Part shown: one piece after another, positions 49,600-62,200 of the stretch
Position numbering within the stretch: position 1 is the stretch's first letter
Layout: every line of letters starts with the position of its first letter
NCBI RefSeq assembly: GCF_041146795.1
Contig: NC_135182.1
Location: forward strand, 4,324,509 to 4,388,508
DNA from: Maylandia zebra
Taxonomy: Eukaryota > Chordata > Actinopteri > Cichliformes > Cichlidae
Direction: 5' to 3'
DNA: 64,000 bases
Made by a program: the position numbers and the translations under genes
The notes under the pieces: model-generated
What the model was told of the DNA's origin: nothing
Databases searched by the model: none
Seen by the model: the letters and a program-made list of their open reading frames with translations, nothing else

Positions 49600-52500
49600 A
49601 GCAGGTATGGACATTGGCCAAGACTGTGCCAGATAAACGTTGGAGCTCATGACCAGATGGTGCCAGCTAGCGTCCCCTCTGTAGACTGGTGACCGCTAAA
49701 AACACTCCCTCAGATGTAACCCCGGTGCCCTGCATCAAACTGTCAGAGAAAGCAGCAAAACCAGTCTGGTAAAGGCACACAGAGAAGACCAAAACACACA
49801 CATACACACACAGGTTCAAATAAAATGATGTGGGTCATGCTGCAGGCACTTCATTGGCCATTTTACTCCATGTCTTGTGTGACAGGTATGACTCCAGATG
49901 TAAAATTTACTGGTTGCAGTTTATCAATGATCCCAGGAATATTGATTAGATCCATTTTTGTTTTGTCCTTTCAGTAGATAGTGAGCCTAATGCTCAACTT
50001 TCACTTGATATATCTTAGCTGATGTTAGTCGGTCCTTTCTATGGGAAACACTAATGGAAGGGCTAATAGGAGAGGAAAGAATAAAACATTATCCTAAATA
50101 AATGTGGCCTTTTTTCATGTTTCTTTCTTCCTCTTCATTTTTAGAAATCTTGGATACATTAGCTCAAGGATGTTTGCATCTGTCTAACAGTGGGTTGCAG
50201 TTGTAGACTGCCTCTTGAAACCTTACAAATGTAAAAGATACGTAGTGAGTCTTAGTGAATGCAGTAACTCATCACTTAAGCTGTCAAATAAATATCAAGT
50301 ATCAAGTACCTCCTTTTCATATTTTTAGAAGCGTGTTTGTTTATTTTTTTTTTTCAGATTGACAGGTTGATCCTTTAAATTCTAGTATATTCTTGTTCCT
50401 TGAGACCTAAAAAATAAATCTATATATTTTTGTGTTGTGTAATAACTAAATGCTTATACTTTGACTAGAAATATTTTTGACTGAAAATATTGGAAAGTAA
50501 AGGCTCACTCCTCATTTCCTGTTTGGAGTTCTGCCCTCTTCCCTGAATGAGAGTGCAATTACGATTCCTTCCAGCAGTATGAAGAGTTGAACTTTGCTAT
50601 GTGTCATTAATACTGTATGAAAGACTGACTGCAGTTTATTAATAAACTCTTCAAGTCTTTTTATCAGCCAGGGTTATCCAGAATTCAAACCTGATGAATG
50701 CCAGAAAACACCTAAATTTAAAAAAGCACGTCCTTCTTCACTCAATCTTTTTCTTTGTTGAAATTCACCATCCTAAATACACCTTTCTGACTACCTTTCC
50801 ACTCATCATTCACTGACTTCCTCTGTTTGTCTCCCTGCAGTTGGCAGTGTGCCTGGTCTGCTGCTGTTTTTCTTGCTTTGTTTTTTGCCGTCTGCCCCTC
50901 TTTCCCCTCCTACCCTAAAATTGCCACCACCTCCACATCCTATCCCATCCCTTCTCTCCTCTCTGTATCTCTAACCTTCCTCCCCCCCTTCCACTTCCTT
51001 CCCAGTGTCTTGTGGATTGGGCTGTGCAGAGCTGTCAGTCCCTGGCTGGGCCTGCCAAGCAGCACGTCCCGGTCAGAGGGGAGGCCGGAGCAAATGGTCG
51101 GGGCGTCGTTGTGGGTCCAGCCGACCTCCCTCCACTGAGCAGAAGACCCCCTCAACAGATTGAGCGTCCAGCTGGCCGGCACGGGGCCCGCCATGGCCCC
51201 ATGCTGAGGGCACACATGCCACAAAGCACAAATTCCCACTTGCACACAAATATGCACACATACACTAACATGTGCATGTATAAGACACATGCTTGCTTGG
51301 ACAATGACACAACAACCCTGTCGCTCAGAAATTACGCTTCTATACAACTAAATTGTAACAGCAGACGTGCTGTGAAAGAAACAAAACTGGCACCCGGTTA
51401 CATTTTCCATCACAGTAATAAAAAATGATCATTAGTTTATAGTTTATCATCAGTCTTTAAACATTATAATAACTGAGCACATCGGTTATAATGTAGCAGT
51501 TTGCTCCACATAACAAGTCCCTCCCAAAACAATATCAACTTACAGCTACCCCCTACTGACTGTTTAAGGCGCCACAGCTTCTGCTTTAGTCCGAAAAAAG
51601 ACGGAAAAACTCCACACTGACTTCAGACACAGTGTTTCGATTTTTAAGAAATCAAGTATATCATTTCACATTAAACTGTCCAGATAACTTTATTCCAGCA
51701 TTTCATATCTTAAAGCTGACAAGGTCAGATTCCAGATGTAAAGTTCAAAGCTGCAATTTTTTTTGCCCTTTACAACCAAGTAATAGTTCAGATGAATCAC
51801 AGTGCATTTTTGAGTCACCTCATTTCTGTTTGTTTTTGCTTTCAGTGAGGCTTTTTAAATTTTGTGATTATGCAGTCAGAAAAAAACAACACTTAATTTG
51901 TCATTTTTTTTACATACAGTAGGCTGTAAAAAATTACATTTTTCCTCAATGGATTTAGAAACAATAATAGGCTTGGATGCTCGATTGCAGTGTGCATATG
52001 TAGACTCTTTATTGGCTTGTAAAGGTGATTTTATTGCATTTAGTTTTAATTTTTATCATATATTGCAGTTACAAATGGGAGGAATCCCCCAGTTTGACCC
52101 TGTTTTGGAAAATAGGAAACTGTTTGAACTGATCGTAATTCTTGCCTTCACAGTTTTTGTTACCCAGGAACACAGTGGCTTAAAGACCAAACTAAACTTC
52201 TAAATTCAAGGAGATTCAGTCATGTGTCAGGTAGTAAAGACATCACAGGCAGCTTTTGTGATAAGTATGTACACATTATATTTCATTTCATGTAAGAGAA
52301 GAGAAGAGAAAAAAAAACTATAAAAAGAAATGAATCAAAATAAGAAAATTAGAGGATAAATAAAGATCCTAGGGAGTCTTGATTAGCGTTTGAGTGATGA
52401 GATCTCTGACACGGCAATCACATTCTGCTATTGGAACATTGTATTGTTAGGAACATAGTCATACCTCATTAGACATCACTGTATCCTAAAGTTAATTCCC

Positions 52501-53510
52501 AGTTTGCCCTTGTTGATTTGACTGCCTCACTCTACCTCTCTGTCAGCCAGGTAAAATTCTCACCCTGTCTTTATTAGCTACACTTGCAGAGGGAGGTTTC
52601 CTGCCCGCTAAGGTCCTCTGGACCCCAGACACCAGTGCAGAGGCCTCCAGGGGCCAGAGGAGCCAGGCTGCACACTGTCGGTCTACAGTCTGTTCTCCAG
52701 TTGTGACAGCGAACACATCCTTATGATGACAATTAGTGGCTGTTAGAGAGCACAGATGAGCAGGGGAGGAAGGAGGGTGGTGGTGAGGGGCGGTGAGGTG
52801 AGGAAAAGAGAGGGAGAGGTGGGGGGGAGGGGCAGGTGGTGCAAAAAGCAGGACACAATTAACAAACATGGGAAAAATACCCACTAATGAGGACGGGCAA
52901 AGCTCAAGGGACCTGGTGAGAGAGGGAGGGAAGGTGGGATTATGACTTTAACTCTACATCAGGGGAGCGGGAGAGGGAGGTGTGTGTTTGTGTGTGTGTG
53001 ATTTCAGGGGGGGTCTTGACAGAGCAGGAGTTACTTTGTGACAACAAACGTGAGGCAGAAAGACTAAGAAAGGACACAGTGCTCCACACTTGCTCACAGA
53101 GTCTGCGAAACTGAGATCTGAGCCCTCGTAGAAGTTCTCAATGTTGAAACGTCGTATTTATCAAGCCAGAACATACAACTTCACACGCTAAACAGCCTCA
53201 CTCACTAACCTCACTTGTTTCATAACTCGTACGCATACAGACTTATACAGTATACACTGGAATCCCAATTATCACCATCACCACACAGATAATGAAATCC
53301 ATATCAGACAAGTTTAACAAACACTCAGTAAACCTATCTATATCTAATCTCAACAAATCAATATCCAAACCTACATCCAGCTAATAGTATAACAGCTGAT
53401 GTACTGTAAGAGATCTTTCTGTCCTGATCTTTTCAACATATTGGCCTGTACGATGGGGTTTATGAGAGTAGCTAAAATACTTTACTTGCCACAGTAATAT
53501 CACCCATCGG
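49600..53510. other. gene-free stretch with two GC-richer islands
   Basis: No gene or transposon recognised. The segments around 50990-51230 and 52595-52705 are more complex and GC-richer than their surroundings and could be conserved non-coding elements or exons of an unseen transcript. A G-rich run lies at about 52810-52840. Confidence 0.3.
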
Positions 53511-54062
53511 CAGTGTTAGGAAGATTACTTTTAAAACGTATTCCACTACAGATTACAGAATACATGCCCCAAAATGTAGTTTGTAACGTATTCCTTTAAG
53601 TTACTCAAAGTGAGTAACGTATTCTGAATACTTTGGATTACTTGATATGTTTTCATGCTTTTTACAACTACATGAATGTACTATTGCTGTCTGATTTATT
53701 CTTATTACTGAAGGCTACTCACCACCAAGCTAACATTGTTAGCTGGTGTTAGCTGAGGTTAGACCGCAGACTGTTAGATTTGATGGATAGCATTAGCAGT
53801 CTGCTAGCTGCAAATAATCATGTGCAGTTCTGAAAGCAATACCAACTAGATTTTTAAATTTTAATATAAAATGATAACAGTAGGGTGGACATTAGGTAAG
53901 GCTGCACGTTTTGCAGTCATCTTGTATAGAAAACTATTTCTGTATCAGTAATATGTTTTCTTTCTTGTCTGCTTTCAGAACTGCACATGATTATATTCAG
54001 CTAGCAGGTTGTCTAGCTAGCTAGCCTTCAGTAATAGTAATAAATCACACAGCAATAGTACA
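53511..54062. mobile_element. foldback/MITE-type element, right end lost
   Basis: The left end starts CAGTGTTAGGAAGATTAC. Two nested inverted pairs are clear: 53677-53716 with 54023-54062, and 53803-53837 (GCTAGCTGCAAATAATCATG...) with 53971-54005. The mirror image of the left 170 bp is missing on the right, where other repeat sequence begins. Confidence 0.7.
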
Positions 54063-54239
54063 TCGTAGTGGTGGGTGGATCGATCCAAATATCGATTGTA
54101 TCGATACCAAAAAAACTCTGATTAATATTTTATGTGGGCTTGAGGTTGGTCCACTTTCTCCCATCAACGGCCTGGTTTGGCATCCCAAAAAATTTCAGAT
54201 CCCCTGTAATCCTAAAATACCCTTTCTACTTCTCATGAC

Positions 54240-55253
54240 TAGGGGTGCAACGATACACAAAGTTCACGGTTCGGTTCGATACTTTGGTGTCACGGTTCGA
54301 TATTTTTCCGATACAAAAAATGTTCATGCTTTTTTAATTTGTCATTTATTAAAATTATAAATATATATTTTAACTCAAAAGTACAGTTTTTAAATTTAAT
54401 GTTGCTGAAACAAAGAAGTAATAAAAATAAATAAATCTATCTGATCAAGGAATCCCTCATCTTTGGAAAAGAGAGTTTATTACAGAGAAATGGCTCTTTC
54501 CAAAATAAAAGCTATACTATACGCTTCTTCTGGGCTATATTCTCAGCAGCATATTAAACATATCAGGTCCCCATAAGGAGAATAATGTGCTAACGGCTGT
54601 CTAAATGACTCGGGTAAAGTTTGTAGCATGCGTGCTTGTTGTTTTTGTCTGCTTCCACTTGTCTTTGCACCAGGATGATGTCGGCGTAAATGTGCAGTCA
54701 TATTCATTGTGTTCCCACTAGTGCTGTCAGCGTTAATCTGAAATGACGTTAAAGCCACAACACGGCAAATCTCCATTAACGAGCTACCACGGATCGCCCC
54801 GTGCGTGGGGCTGGACGGCGTCAACACGTTAACGAGCTAACTGCGCTAACGCAGTAGTTTCCACCCATGTAACTGAGCATTGCGTGGCACATCCGACATA
54901 CTGTTTTACTTTTGTCCATGACGCGCTTACCTTCAGGGTCATACGTCACATGAAAACCAAAATAGTTCCAAAGGCCAGATCTGAATAAGGGTGGGGGAGG
55001 TTCAATTTGCCATGTTGCAACGAGCTTAGCTTCTGTCTTGCTAGCTTGTGCTGCACTCAGTGGATCTGCGCTCGACAGTGCAGCCTAGGCGGAGTAGTTG
55101 AACGCAGATCCACTGAGCTCTCAACACAGCATCGTCAGAAGAAAAGTTGATAAAATAAATTAAAAAATGGGTATTGTTCGATACATATGCGTACCGAACC
55201 GAAAGCACTGTATCGAACGGTTCAAAATTGATACGAGTATCGTTGCACCCCTA
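54240..55253. mobile_element. hAT element with perfect 8-bp target-site duplication
   Basis: 1014 bp between TAGGGGTGCAACGATAC and its inverted copy GTATCGTTGCACCCCTA. CTCATGAC is duplicated exactly at 54232-54239 and 55254-55261, the 8-bp signature of hAT. The copy is internally deleted and non-autonomous. Confidence 0.9.
54543..54827 (-). pseudogene. BED-finger remnant of a hAT transposase
   Basis: The minus-strand frame contains STSGNTMNMTAHLRRHHPGA, the second half of a BED-type zinc finger (His-x4-His style), as in ZBED/hAT transposases. The zinc-binding cysteines expected before it are not visible in this frame, and no catalytic domain follows. Confidence 0.55.
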
Positions 55254-55261
55254 CTCATGAC

Positions 55262-56383
55262 CCACATCCAGTCTGTGTAAGAGCTGTCATCGTCATTCAC
55301 CACGCACCGCATCTATTGTTTATCTGCCAACAATGCAAGGGTTAATAACTAGATAACCTAGACATATAGCCAAAACAACAATAACAAAAACAACGACAAT
55401 CCACAAAGCCTTCCCCTTCTAAAAGAAAAAAAAAAAAAACAGAGCTGTGACAATGATGCCATCCAGGGAGCACAAGTCTTCCATTGTTGCAGGCTGACAC
55501 GCCGTATTGTGCCTGGCAGACTACATTGCCTCATAGCAGCTGGGATGTGCTGGCAGGGGAAACAGAACTGACTGTCATCAGCTGGGGGAGATACAGTGTG
55601 ATGCAAGCAGCATTACATCACATATGATCCTCCGGGTGATCGTTGCTGCATCGCTCATCTCTGTTTTGTGACCTTTGACCAGCTGCAAGAGAGTCTATGG
55701 GCTCATCTGAGGACTGAAACTGATAAATCTGATCACACTTTGTTTTTTGGTTATTGTAGTTCATTTGTGAAAGTAACACCTGCATGCTCAGATTAGATGC
55801 TCTACTGAACTAAATTTGGATCCTAAAAGCCAAACTGTGAAGAACATCCAATTCTCTGTTGGTCTTTCTTTGTTATTTTAGTTTTATTGCAATTTCAAGA
55901 GGTATTTAAGTGAATTCGACTCCAGGTGGTCTTTGTGATTTGGGTTTATTATTTGTCTACATACTTTTCAATGCTCCAACAATCCAAAGTACATTTTCTA
56001 CTATTGCTCATACTTGATGCATATTTTTAAATATTATAAGATGCCAAAGTAATCAAACTAGGGAAGAAACATGAAGTACTTTAACAAATATATGCTAATA
56101 ATTTTGTAAACATCTCCACAACAGAACACATTAGTTTGTTCAACCAATCAGCTCTGGCCGATGGATCACTCAAGACCTCAAGACCAGTTTTAAGGTGGTC
56201 ATACCAAATTTTGAATTTATTGGAGATAAATTATCTGAATTTCAGGAGCGGGACCACAACTCCAAACACGCCCCATCAGGGTCTTATCTATATATGGCTC
56301 TGCCAGTTCTAAAAGCTGTTTGTTCTCTAATCATGCCCCATCCTCCCTGCCCTTTTTCCAATTCTTTGACTTCTTCACTTCTA
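55262..56383. other. gene-free stretch
   Basis: I see no gene or element here beyond short A-runs. Confidence 0.35.
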
Positions 56384-56415
56384 GAATTAGAATTAGAATT
56401 AGAATAGAATAGAAT
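56384..56415. repeat. (AGAATT)n/(AGAAT)n tandem tract
   Basis: Repeated AGAATT then AGAAT units, of the kind that ends some fish LINE copies. The sequence to its right up to ~56560 may belong to the same retroposon. Confidence 0.6.
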
Positions 56416-56887
56416 TCAACTTCTTCACTTCTCATTAGTACATGGGGATCCGCCAGGCCCGGGAGCTGCTGGCAGTCCCCATTGAGGCATCCCCCAAACC
56501 ACAGCTCAATTCTTGATTAAGTCATTCGCCTTTATCTACTAAAAAACATTGCCAAACCTAAAATGAGGATGCGGGCCCAGCTAGTGAAATCCTTGTTAGA
56601 AATGCACAAACTCTGTTTGTGCCTTATATGCTGCATTCCTACCAATGTTTACAGATGTTTCAATAAATTGCTGGAGTTATTTAACATTTTCCTGGCAAAA
56701 TATAAAGAAATGAAAGTTGACTCTAGAGTTTTGCACATTTCCCTGTGGTTTACAGCGGTGTGAAAAAGCGTTTGCCCCCTGATCTTGATGATCCCCAAAA
56801 CTTTTGGGAAAAATTTGTGTGGCCTGATGAGACAAAAGACGAACTTTTGAGAAAGTGTGTGTACCATTACATCTGGCATCAAGTAAC

Positions 56888-58569
56888 CAGAGGTGTGGAC
56901 TCGAGTCACATGACTTGGACTCGAGTCAGACTCGAGTCATTAATTTTATGACTTTAGACTTGACTTGAAAAAATGTTCTAAGACTTGTGACTTGACTTGG
57001 ACTTTTACACCAATGACTTGGGACTTGAATTGGACTTGAACCGGTTTACTTGAAAAGACTTGATATTTTACCCCAAATATAAAATTTAACATGCATATTA
57101 TATAGAGATTGAAAATGTGACGTCATTCAGGGGTAGAACCGCAAAGGATTCTGGGAACTCGTGGCAAGCGGTACTAGCGCACACAGACTTTCAATTGAAA
57201 TCAGTTATACAGCGATAAAAAGAAACACAAAAATGTCAAGAAGCCGTTGTATTATTAACTGCAATAGCCGGTCGCATGACAGCCACGGGAAGCCGACGGG
57301 TAAAGAGATCGGTTGTTATCAGATTACGTCGTTGAAGAGAAATTGTTCAAGCCATGTTTCCGAAGTAACAAAGACGCGACGGATGGCCTGGATTGCAGCC
57401 ATTCAAAGACCAAATATAACGTCCCAGAACACTCCAGCTCACAGGTTAGTCTGCTCCAAGCATTTACACGAAGGTCAGTCTGCTGTTGTAGTTAATAGGT
57501 CATTTTTCTTAACATAATTGGTGATATAGGTTACAAGCAAGTCTGGCGCTGAACAGAAATGGTCGCGCTATGCTCCTTTGTTTATTGTGCATAAATAGTG
57601 AATTGTCCTGACACAATATTGCGTTTCGCTTCTGTTATTATGGTACATTGACAAAAACATATACTTTTATTCACAGGATAAAACAGGTTTTTTGTATCAC
57701 TAATTGCCCAGTACGATTACAGCATACAATATTATTGTCACTGCTACATTTCTGTGATGCTACCAGAAATTATTTCCACTGCTAATTAATTATTGTTGAG
57801 CTCAAAGGTCCTATTAATAAACGGTTAACGAATGTGTATTTATGACGACGATTTGTGAGACTGGTAAACTTATGATACGTACGATGGTCTTTCGTTCTAC
57901 ACGGTGCATTTCAAGGTCCTGTACCCATCCGTCGGTAAACTGTACCTGGGCTTGTTGCAGTGACCTGAAGTTACTAAACTTCATGAGTGTATGCACTCAC
58001 TCCAAGAACCGTATGATTATAAATATGCATATAAATATGCTACGATGAGATAGCTGACTTCATCTAACTAGCAAATGTTGTCCAGGCTACGTTGGTGATG
58101 CAGTTTTTTTTTAATATGTATGATATTTTTGTCATGCGATTTTAAAGCCGGTCCTACAAGCGCATCCAAGAATAACATGCAGCTTATCTCAGAACTGTCG
58201 GTGAAAATTATTCTTGGAGCTAGGTTTAATTGAGCTGCATTTTAAAGAGGTGCAATTTCACAATTTGTGTATATTTTCTAAGTTCACTATTTTGCCATGT
58301 GTTGAGAAAAACACAGATTTAAAAATTACATGGTCTAATATTTACATTTAGCATATAACTGCAACATGCTTTTTTTCGTTTTTTTGAATGACTCGAAAGG
58401 ACTTGAAATTCAAAGTTTCAGACTTGTGACTTGACTCGGACTTTTACACCAGTGACTTGAGACTCGACTCTGACTTGCCTGACATTACTTGAGACTTGAC
58501 TTGAGACTTGAGGATAAAGACTTGAGACTTACTTGAGACTTGCAAAACAATGACTTGGTCCCACCTCTG
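56888..58569. mobile_element. 8-bp-TSD DNA transposon carrying a THAP exon, copy 2
   Basis: 1682 bp, the near-identical sister of 35155-36826, in the same orientation. CAAGTAAC is duplicated exactly at 56880-56887 and 58570-58577, proving the ends. It differs from copy 1 by an extra CGCACACA-type octamer near 57177 and scattered substitutions. It sits within the transposase remnant of a Tc1-like element. Confidence 0.9.
57233..57473 (+). pseudogene. THAP-domain exon inside the transposon, copy 2
   Basis: Same 241-bp open exon as at 35491, with the same ATG, C2CH residues, tryptophan and splice donor. Changes seen in the protein include YRIT to YQIT, SKVT to SEVT and AILRP to AIQRP, with no stop codon. 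An open frame in both copies fits either recent amplification or selection. Confidence 0.6.
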
Positions 58570-59269
58570 CAAGTAACATTGTACAAACACTAAAATATGG
58601 AGGTGGTAGTGTGATGGTCAGGGGCTGCTTTGTGCCTCAGGACCTGGAAGACTTGCTGTGGTAAATGGAACCATGAGTTCTGCTGTCTACCAAAACATCA
58701 ATGACGGAGAATATTCAGCCATCTGTTTGTGACCTCAGGCTGAAGAGCCCTTGGGTTCTGCAGTAGAACAATGATCCAAAACAAACCAGAAAGCCCACGT
58801 CTAACTTAAGAAAAACAAAATGAAGACTTTGAAGTGGACTAGTTAAAGTCCTGATCTGAGTCCGATTGAGATGCTGTGGCACAACCTTAAAAAAACTGTT
58901 CATGCTCGAAAACCCTCCAGTGTGGCTGAATTACAGCAACTCTGCAAAGATGAGTGAGCCAAAATTCCTCCAAAGTGCTGTAAAACACTCATTGCTAGTA
59001 ATTGCAAACACTTGATTGCAGGTGTTGCTGCTAAGGGTGCCATGGGCAATCACTTTTTCAGTCAGGGCCATTAGGTTTGAGCCATATGTTTTTTTTTCCT
59101 TAGTGATAAACACCTTCATTTAGAAACTGCATTTTGTGTTCAGTTGTGTTATCTTTATCTAATATTTAATTATTATTATTTTTTGATGATCTCAAACATT
59201 TAAGTGTGACAAACATATTAAAAAAATAGGAAATCAGGAAGGGGGTAGACGATTTTTCACACCACTGTA

Positions 59270-62200
59270 ACTGTATGTATAAATATCCTACCATGCTTGC
59301 ATACGTGCACAAAAAGTAGAAGCCTTGTAAAATACACAGAACAAAATGTCTACAAGTCATAATACAATTAAAATAATGTCTCCCCATTATCTGTATCCAA
59401 ACAAAATTAGCTGCGGGGCTGTACTGTCAGTTTTGAGCTGATGAAAATGTTGACCTGACTGCTGCACTTATCACATACACACAAACATACACAGATGCAC
59501 ACAGACAAACACTTTTCTCAGGCAGGTCCTAATTGCCTATAAATGTCAGTGTGAGTCGGTGTGCGATTGTCTTCTGGTAAATTAACTGGTGAAACTGGCA
59601 CCTCCTCATTAGACAAGAGATATACGACACAGAGAGAACACAACACACTGGTCAGCACTCAGTTTGCAGCTACTGGCTACAGCTATGAACTCCTCTGGGA
59701 TTTTATCAAAGACAGTGTGTGCAAGTGTGTGTGGCTGAATGCATGTGCATATTTCCGTATGTGTGTATACATTTTGTATTCCTCCTTTTGTGCTTGTGTG
59801 CCCATCTGAGTCCTCCTGAGGGAAATTAGTCGTCTCTACCCTGCACTGTCTCCAGGTTCGTCCCTGATGTTTTCTCTCTCTGCCAGGACACTCCCACTCC
59901 CATCGGGCCACGCTGTGGCTAATTGCTAAATACACTGGCTGTTGTTTCAGATGTTGGTATCAGTCTCTGTAGAAAATGACTGCCATTCTGGCTAATTGGG
60001 AAACAATATCCAGACATGGGTCACTATAGATATATACTGGCTCTTACAGAAGAAGTGCTGATCTGACAGTTATAACTTGCAAATATCCTTTAGACCCCAT
60101 TGTAATGTTAACAACATGCAAGACATCTTCAATGAGATTACAATTAAAATCCCACCAGCATTACTTTTTGTGTTTGTTACTGTTTGCTGAATAAAAACAA
60201 ATAAATCAAAAGATTTAACTGGGATTTTTACTTGGCATGAAATACTGTCATGTTTTTAAAGCTGCTGGCATCTGTGGGATACACCCAAGGCATCCTTTGG
60301 TATCTGCACCGTTGGCACTACAGGCTTTCAAACTGTCCTGTTTGAAACAAGAGTCCACAAATATAAAAGGGAGGCGTGGCAGTGATGCAAATCACTGTCA
60401 ACCTAGAAGCAGTTGAAGCTTTGTTTTTGTGCTTAGATCTTCATTTGTTGTTTTCAGATTTGGAGTTAGTGTATGTTTGCAGCACAACATGTTGGATAAT
60501 GGGAATCCACTACTTTCATATATGATGCCAAAGACTTCGAACCAAGCGTCCATATCTGAGGACTTAAAAATGCAATCCAATTTGAGACACAATTTATAAA
60601 AAAAAAGTTATACTAAGTTTATATCAAATCATCCAACTACATTGAGGAATGCTTGCGAAAATGCTTTGCAGTTTTTTTTAAATTGCCTGATGCATTTCTG
60701 TGAACAATTTTGAAGTTGTTGTCAAGTTGAAGATATATTTTCAAAGAGCTCAAAACACTATGGTTAACCCAGGAGCTGAGACTCAACCAAAATGTTTATT
60801 GCAGGTGACAAACCAAAGTTATTGAGTGAATTACCAGTTGCCTCCAAAATGACTGTTTCTATCTTTTCTGCAGTTTCGTCAGCTGGCATCTCAAAGATAT
60901 GCAGAAGATGTCCTCTGTAGGTGGTGCCATGATGCACTGGGTTACAGCCATAATCAGATGTGTTTTTGAGTCCTAACTCATCACATGTGGACCCTATTTG
61001 AATGAGAACTTGGCGTTACATTTAAATGCACTGGGTAAGTGTAATTTGCCAGTGTTGTAAAGTTCCAAAACTACAACCATGTTGATTTCTTGAAGTTTAG
61101 TCTCAAAACGTGCACAGCAAGCAATACCAAAAGTAAATTTAAAATAAAAAAGATTAGCAAACAAAGTGCAAAACACAAAGCTACTAAACAAACATGAGCT
61201 GCAGTCTCCTGACTGGCAAATTTGCAAGTTATTCCACCACAACCCATCCAGCCTCCTAATGCAGTATACTGATTAGATCTGTAGCTTTTCTCCTTGACCA
61301 GCATCACTTTGTGAGAGCTCACACAGAGCTCAGTGCCATTCTTCACAGCACTCCTTGAACTCTAGTCAGCTGTATTGCTCTTTAAGGCGTAGAAGGAGCA
61401 GAAGCAGTGATGAGCAGCTGAGTACCTTTCCTGAATGGTAGGTGGGGGGTGGTGAGTGGTGGATGATGAAAATCTGAATAAGAAAATAGTACAATGCCAC
61501 AGAGCAGCTTATAAATTCATTATTAATGAAAATGTCATTAATTTCTGGTTACATTATAGTGCCAGGTTAAATCTTGTGAACTCAACATTAAGTTTTCTTT
61601 AAAGACAAAACACAGTAAATAAACAATATTTATAGAAATAGAAATAGAGTTAATATTTTAATTACAGGTAACAACACTGACGTGTACCAGAAGAACAGAC
61701 TGCCGGGTCCTTTGTGATAGACAGTGAAAATGCATAGATAAAAGTGATATGCAACTACTTTTACAAAAAGGCAAACAGAGATGATACACAACACATGTTA
61801 ACACATGTTAGCCAAGGTGGTGAGTAAGAGAACCTGTCTAGCATCCTAGTCTCCCAGCACTCTCCTGTTAAAGACCATTGATCTATTTATACTGTAATGT
61901 GTGTGCACAGCTAATCACAAGAAAACACTAGCCTTTCACCTTGCCCAGCTCAAGCCATTGCTAAGGGGACATGTAAATGCTCATGACACACCCAGTGTAA
62001 TTGGTGGCAAGCATAGACAGGCCTCCATCCGAAGACTTTAGTCTCTGCAAAGACTTGCAGCTCCACCTGCAAGTTGACACTAATTTAAAGGGTGGTGCAA
62101 ACAGGCACAGAGGAAAACTTGTGATGCAGAACTATGCAAATACTTTGCCTTTAGCTTTAATTAATATATTTTGACAGATTTTACTGGGCAAGCACTGCTT

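Larger units (their letters stand above)
56753..59267 (+). mobile_element. decayed Tc1-like transposon interrupted by THAP element copy 2
   Basis: Ends CAGCGGTGTGAAAAAGCG (left) and TTTTTCACACCACTG (right) are inverted copies, with TA at 56751-56752 and 59268-59269. The readable transposase parts are WPDETKDELL-like text near 56820 and a KYGGGSVMVRGCF-like relic just right of the insert. Later segments resemble the rest of the DDE domain, with many stops. The N-terminal region is missing, so the element was already internally deleted. Confidence 0.82.
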
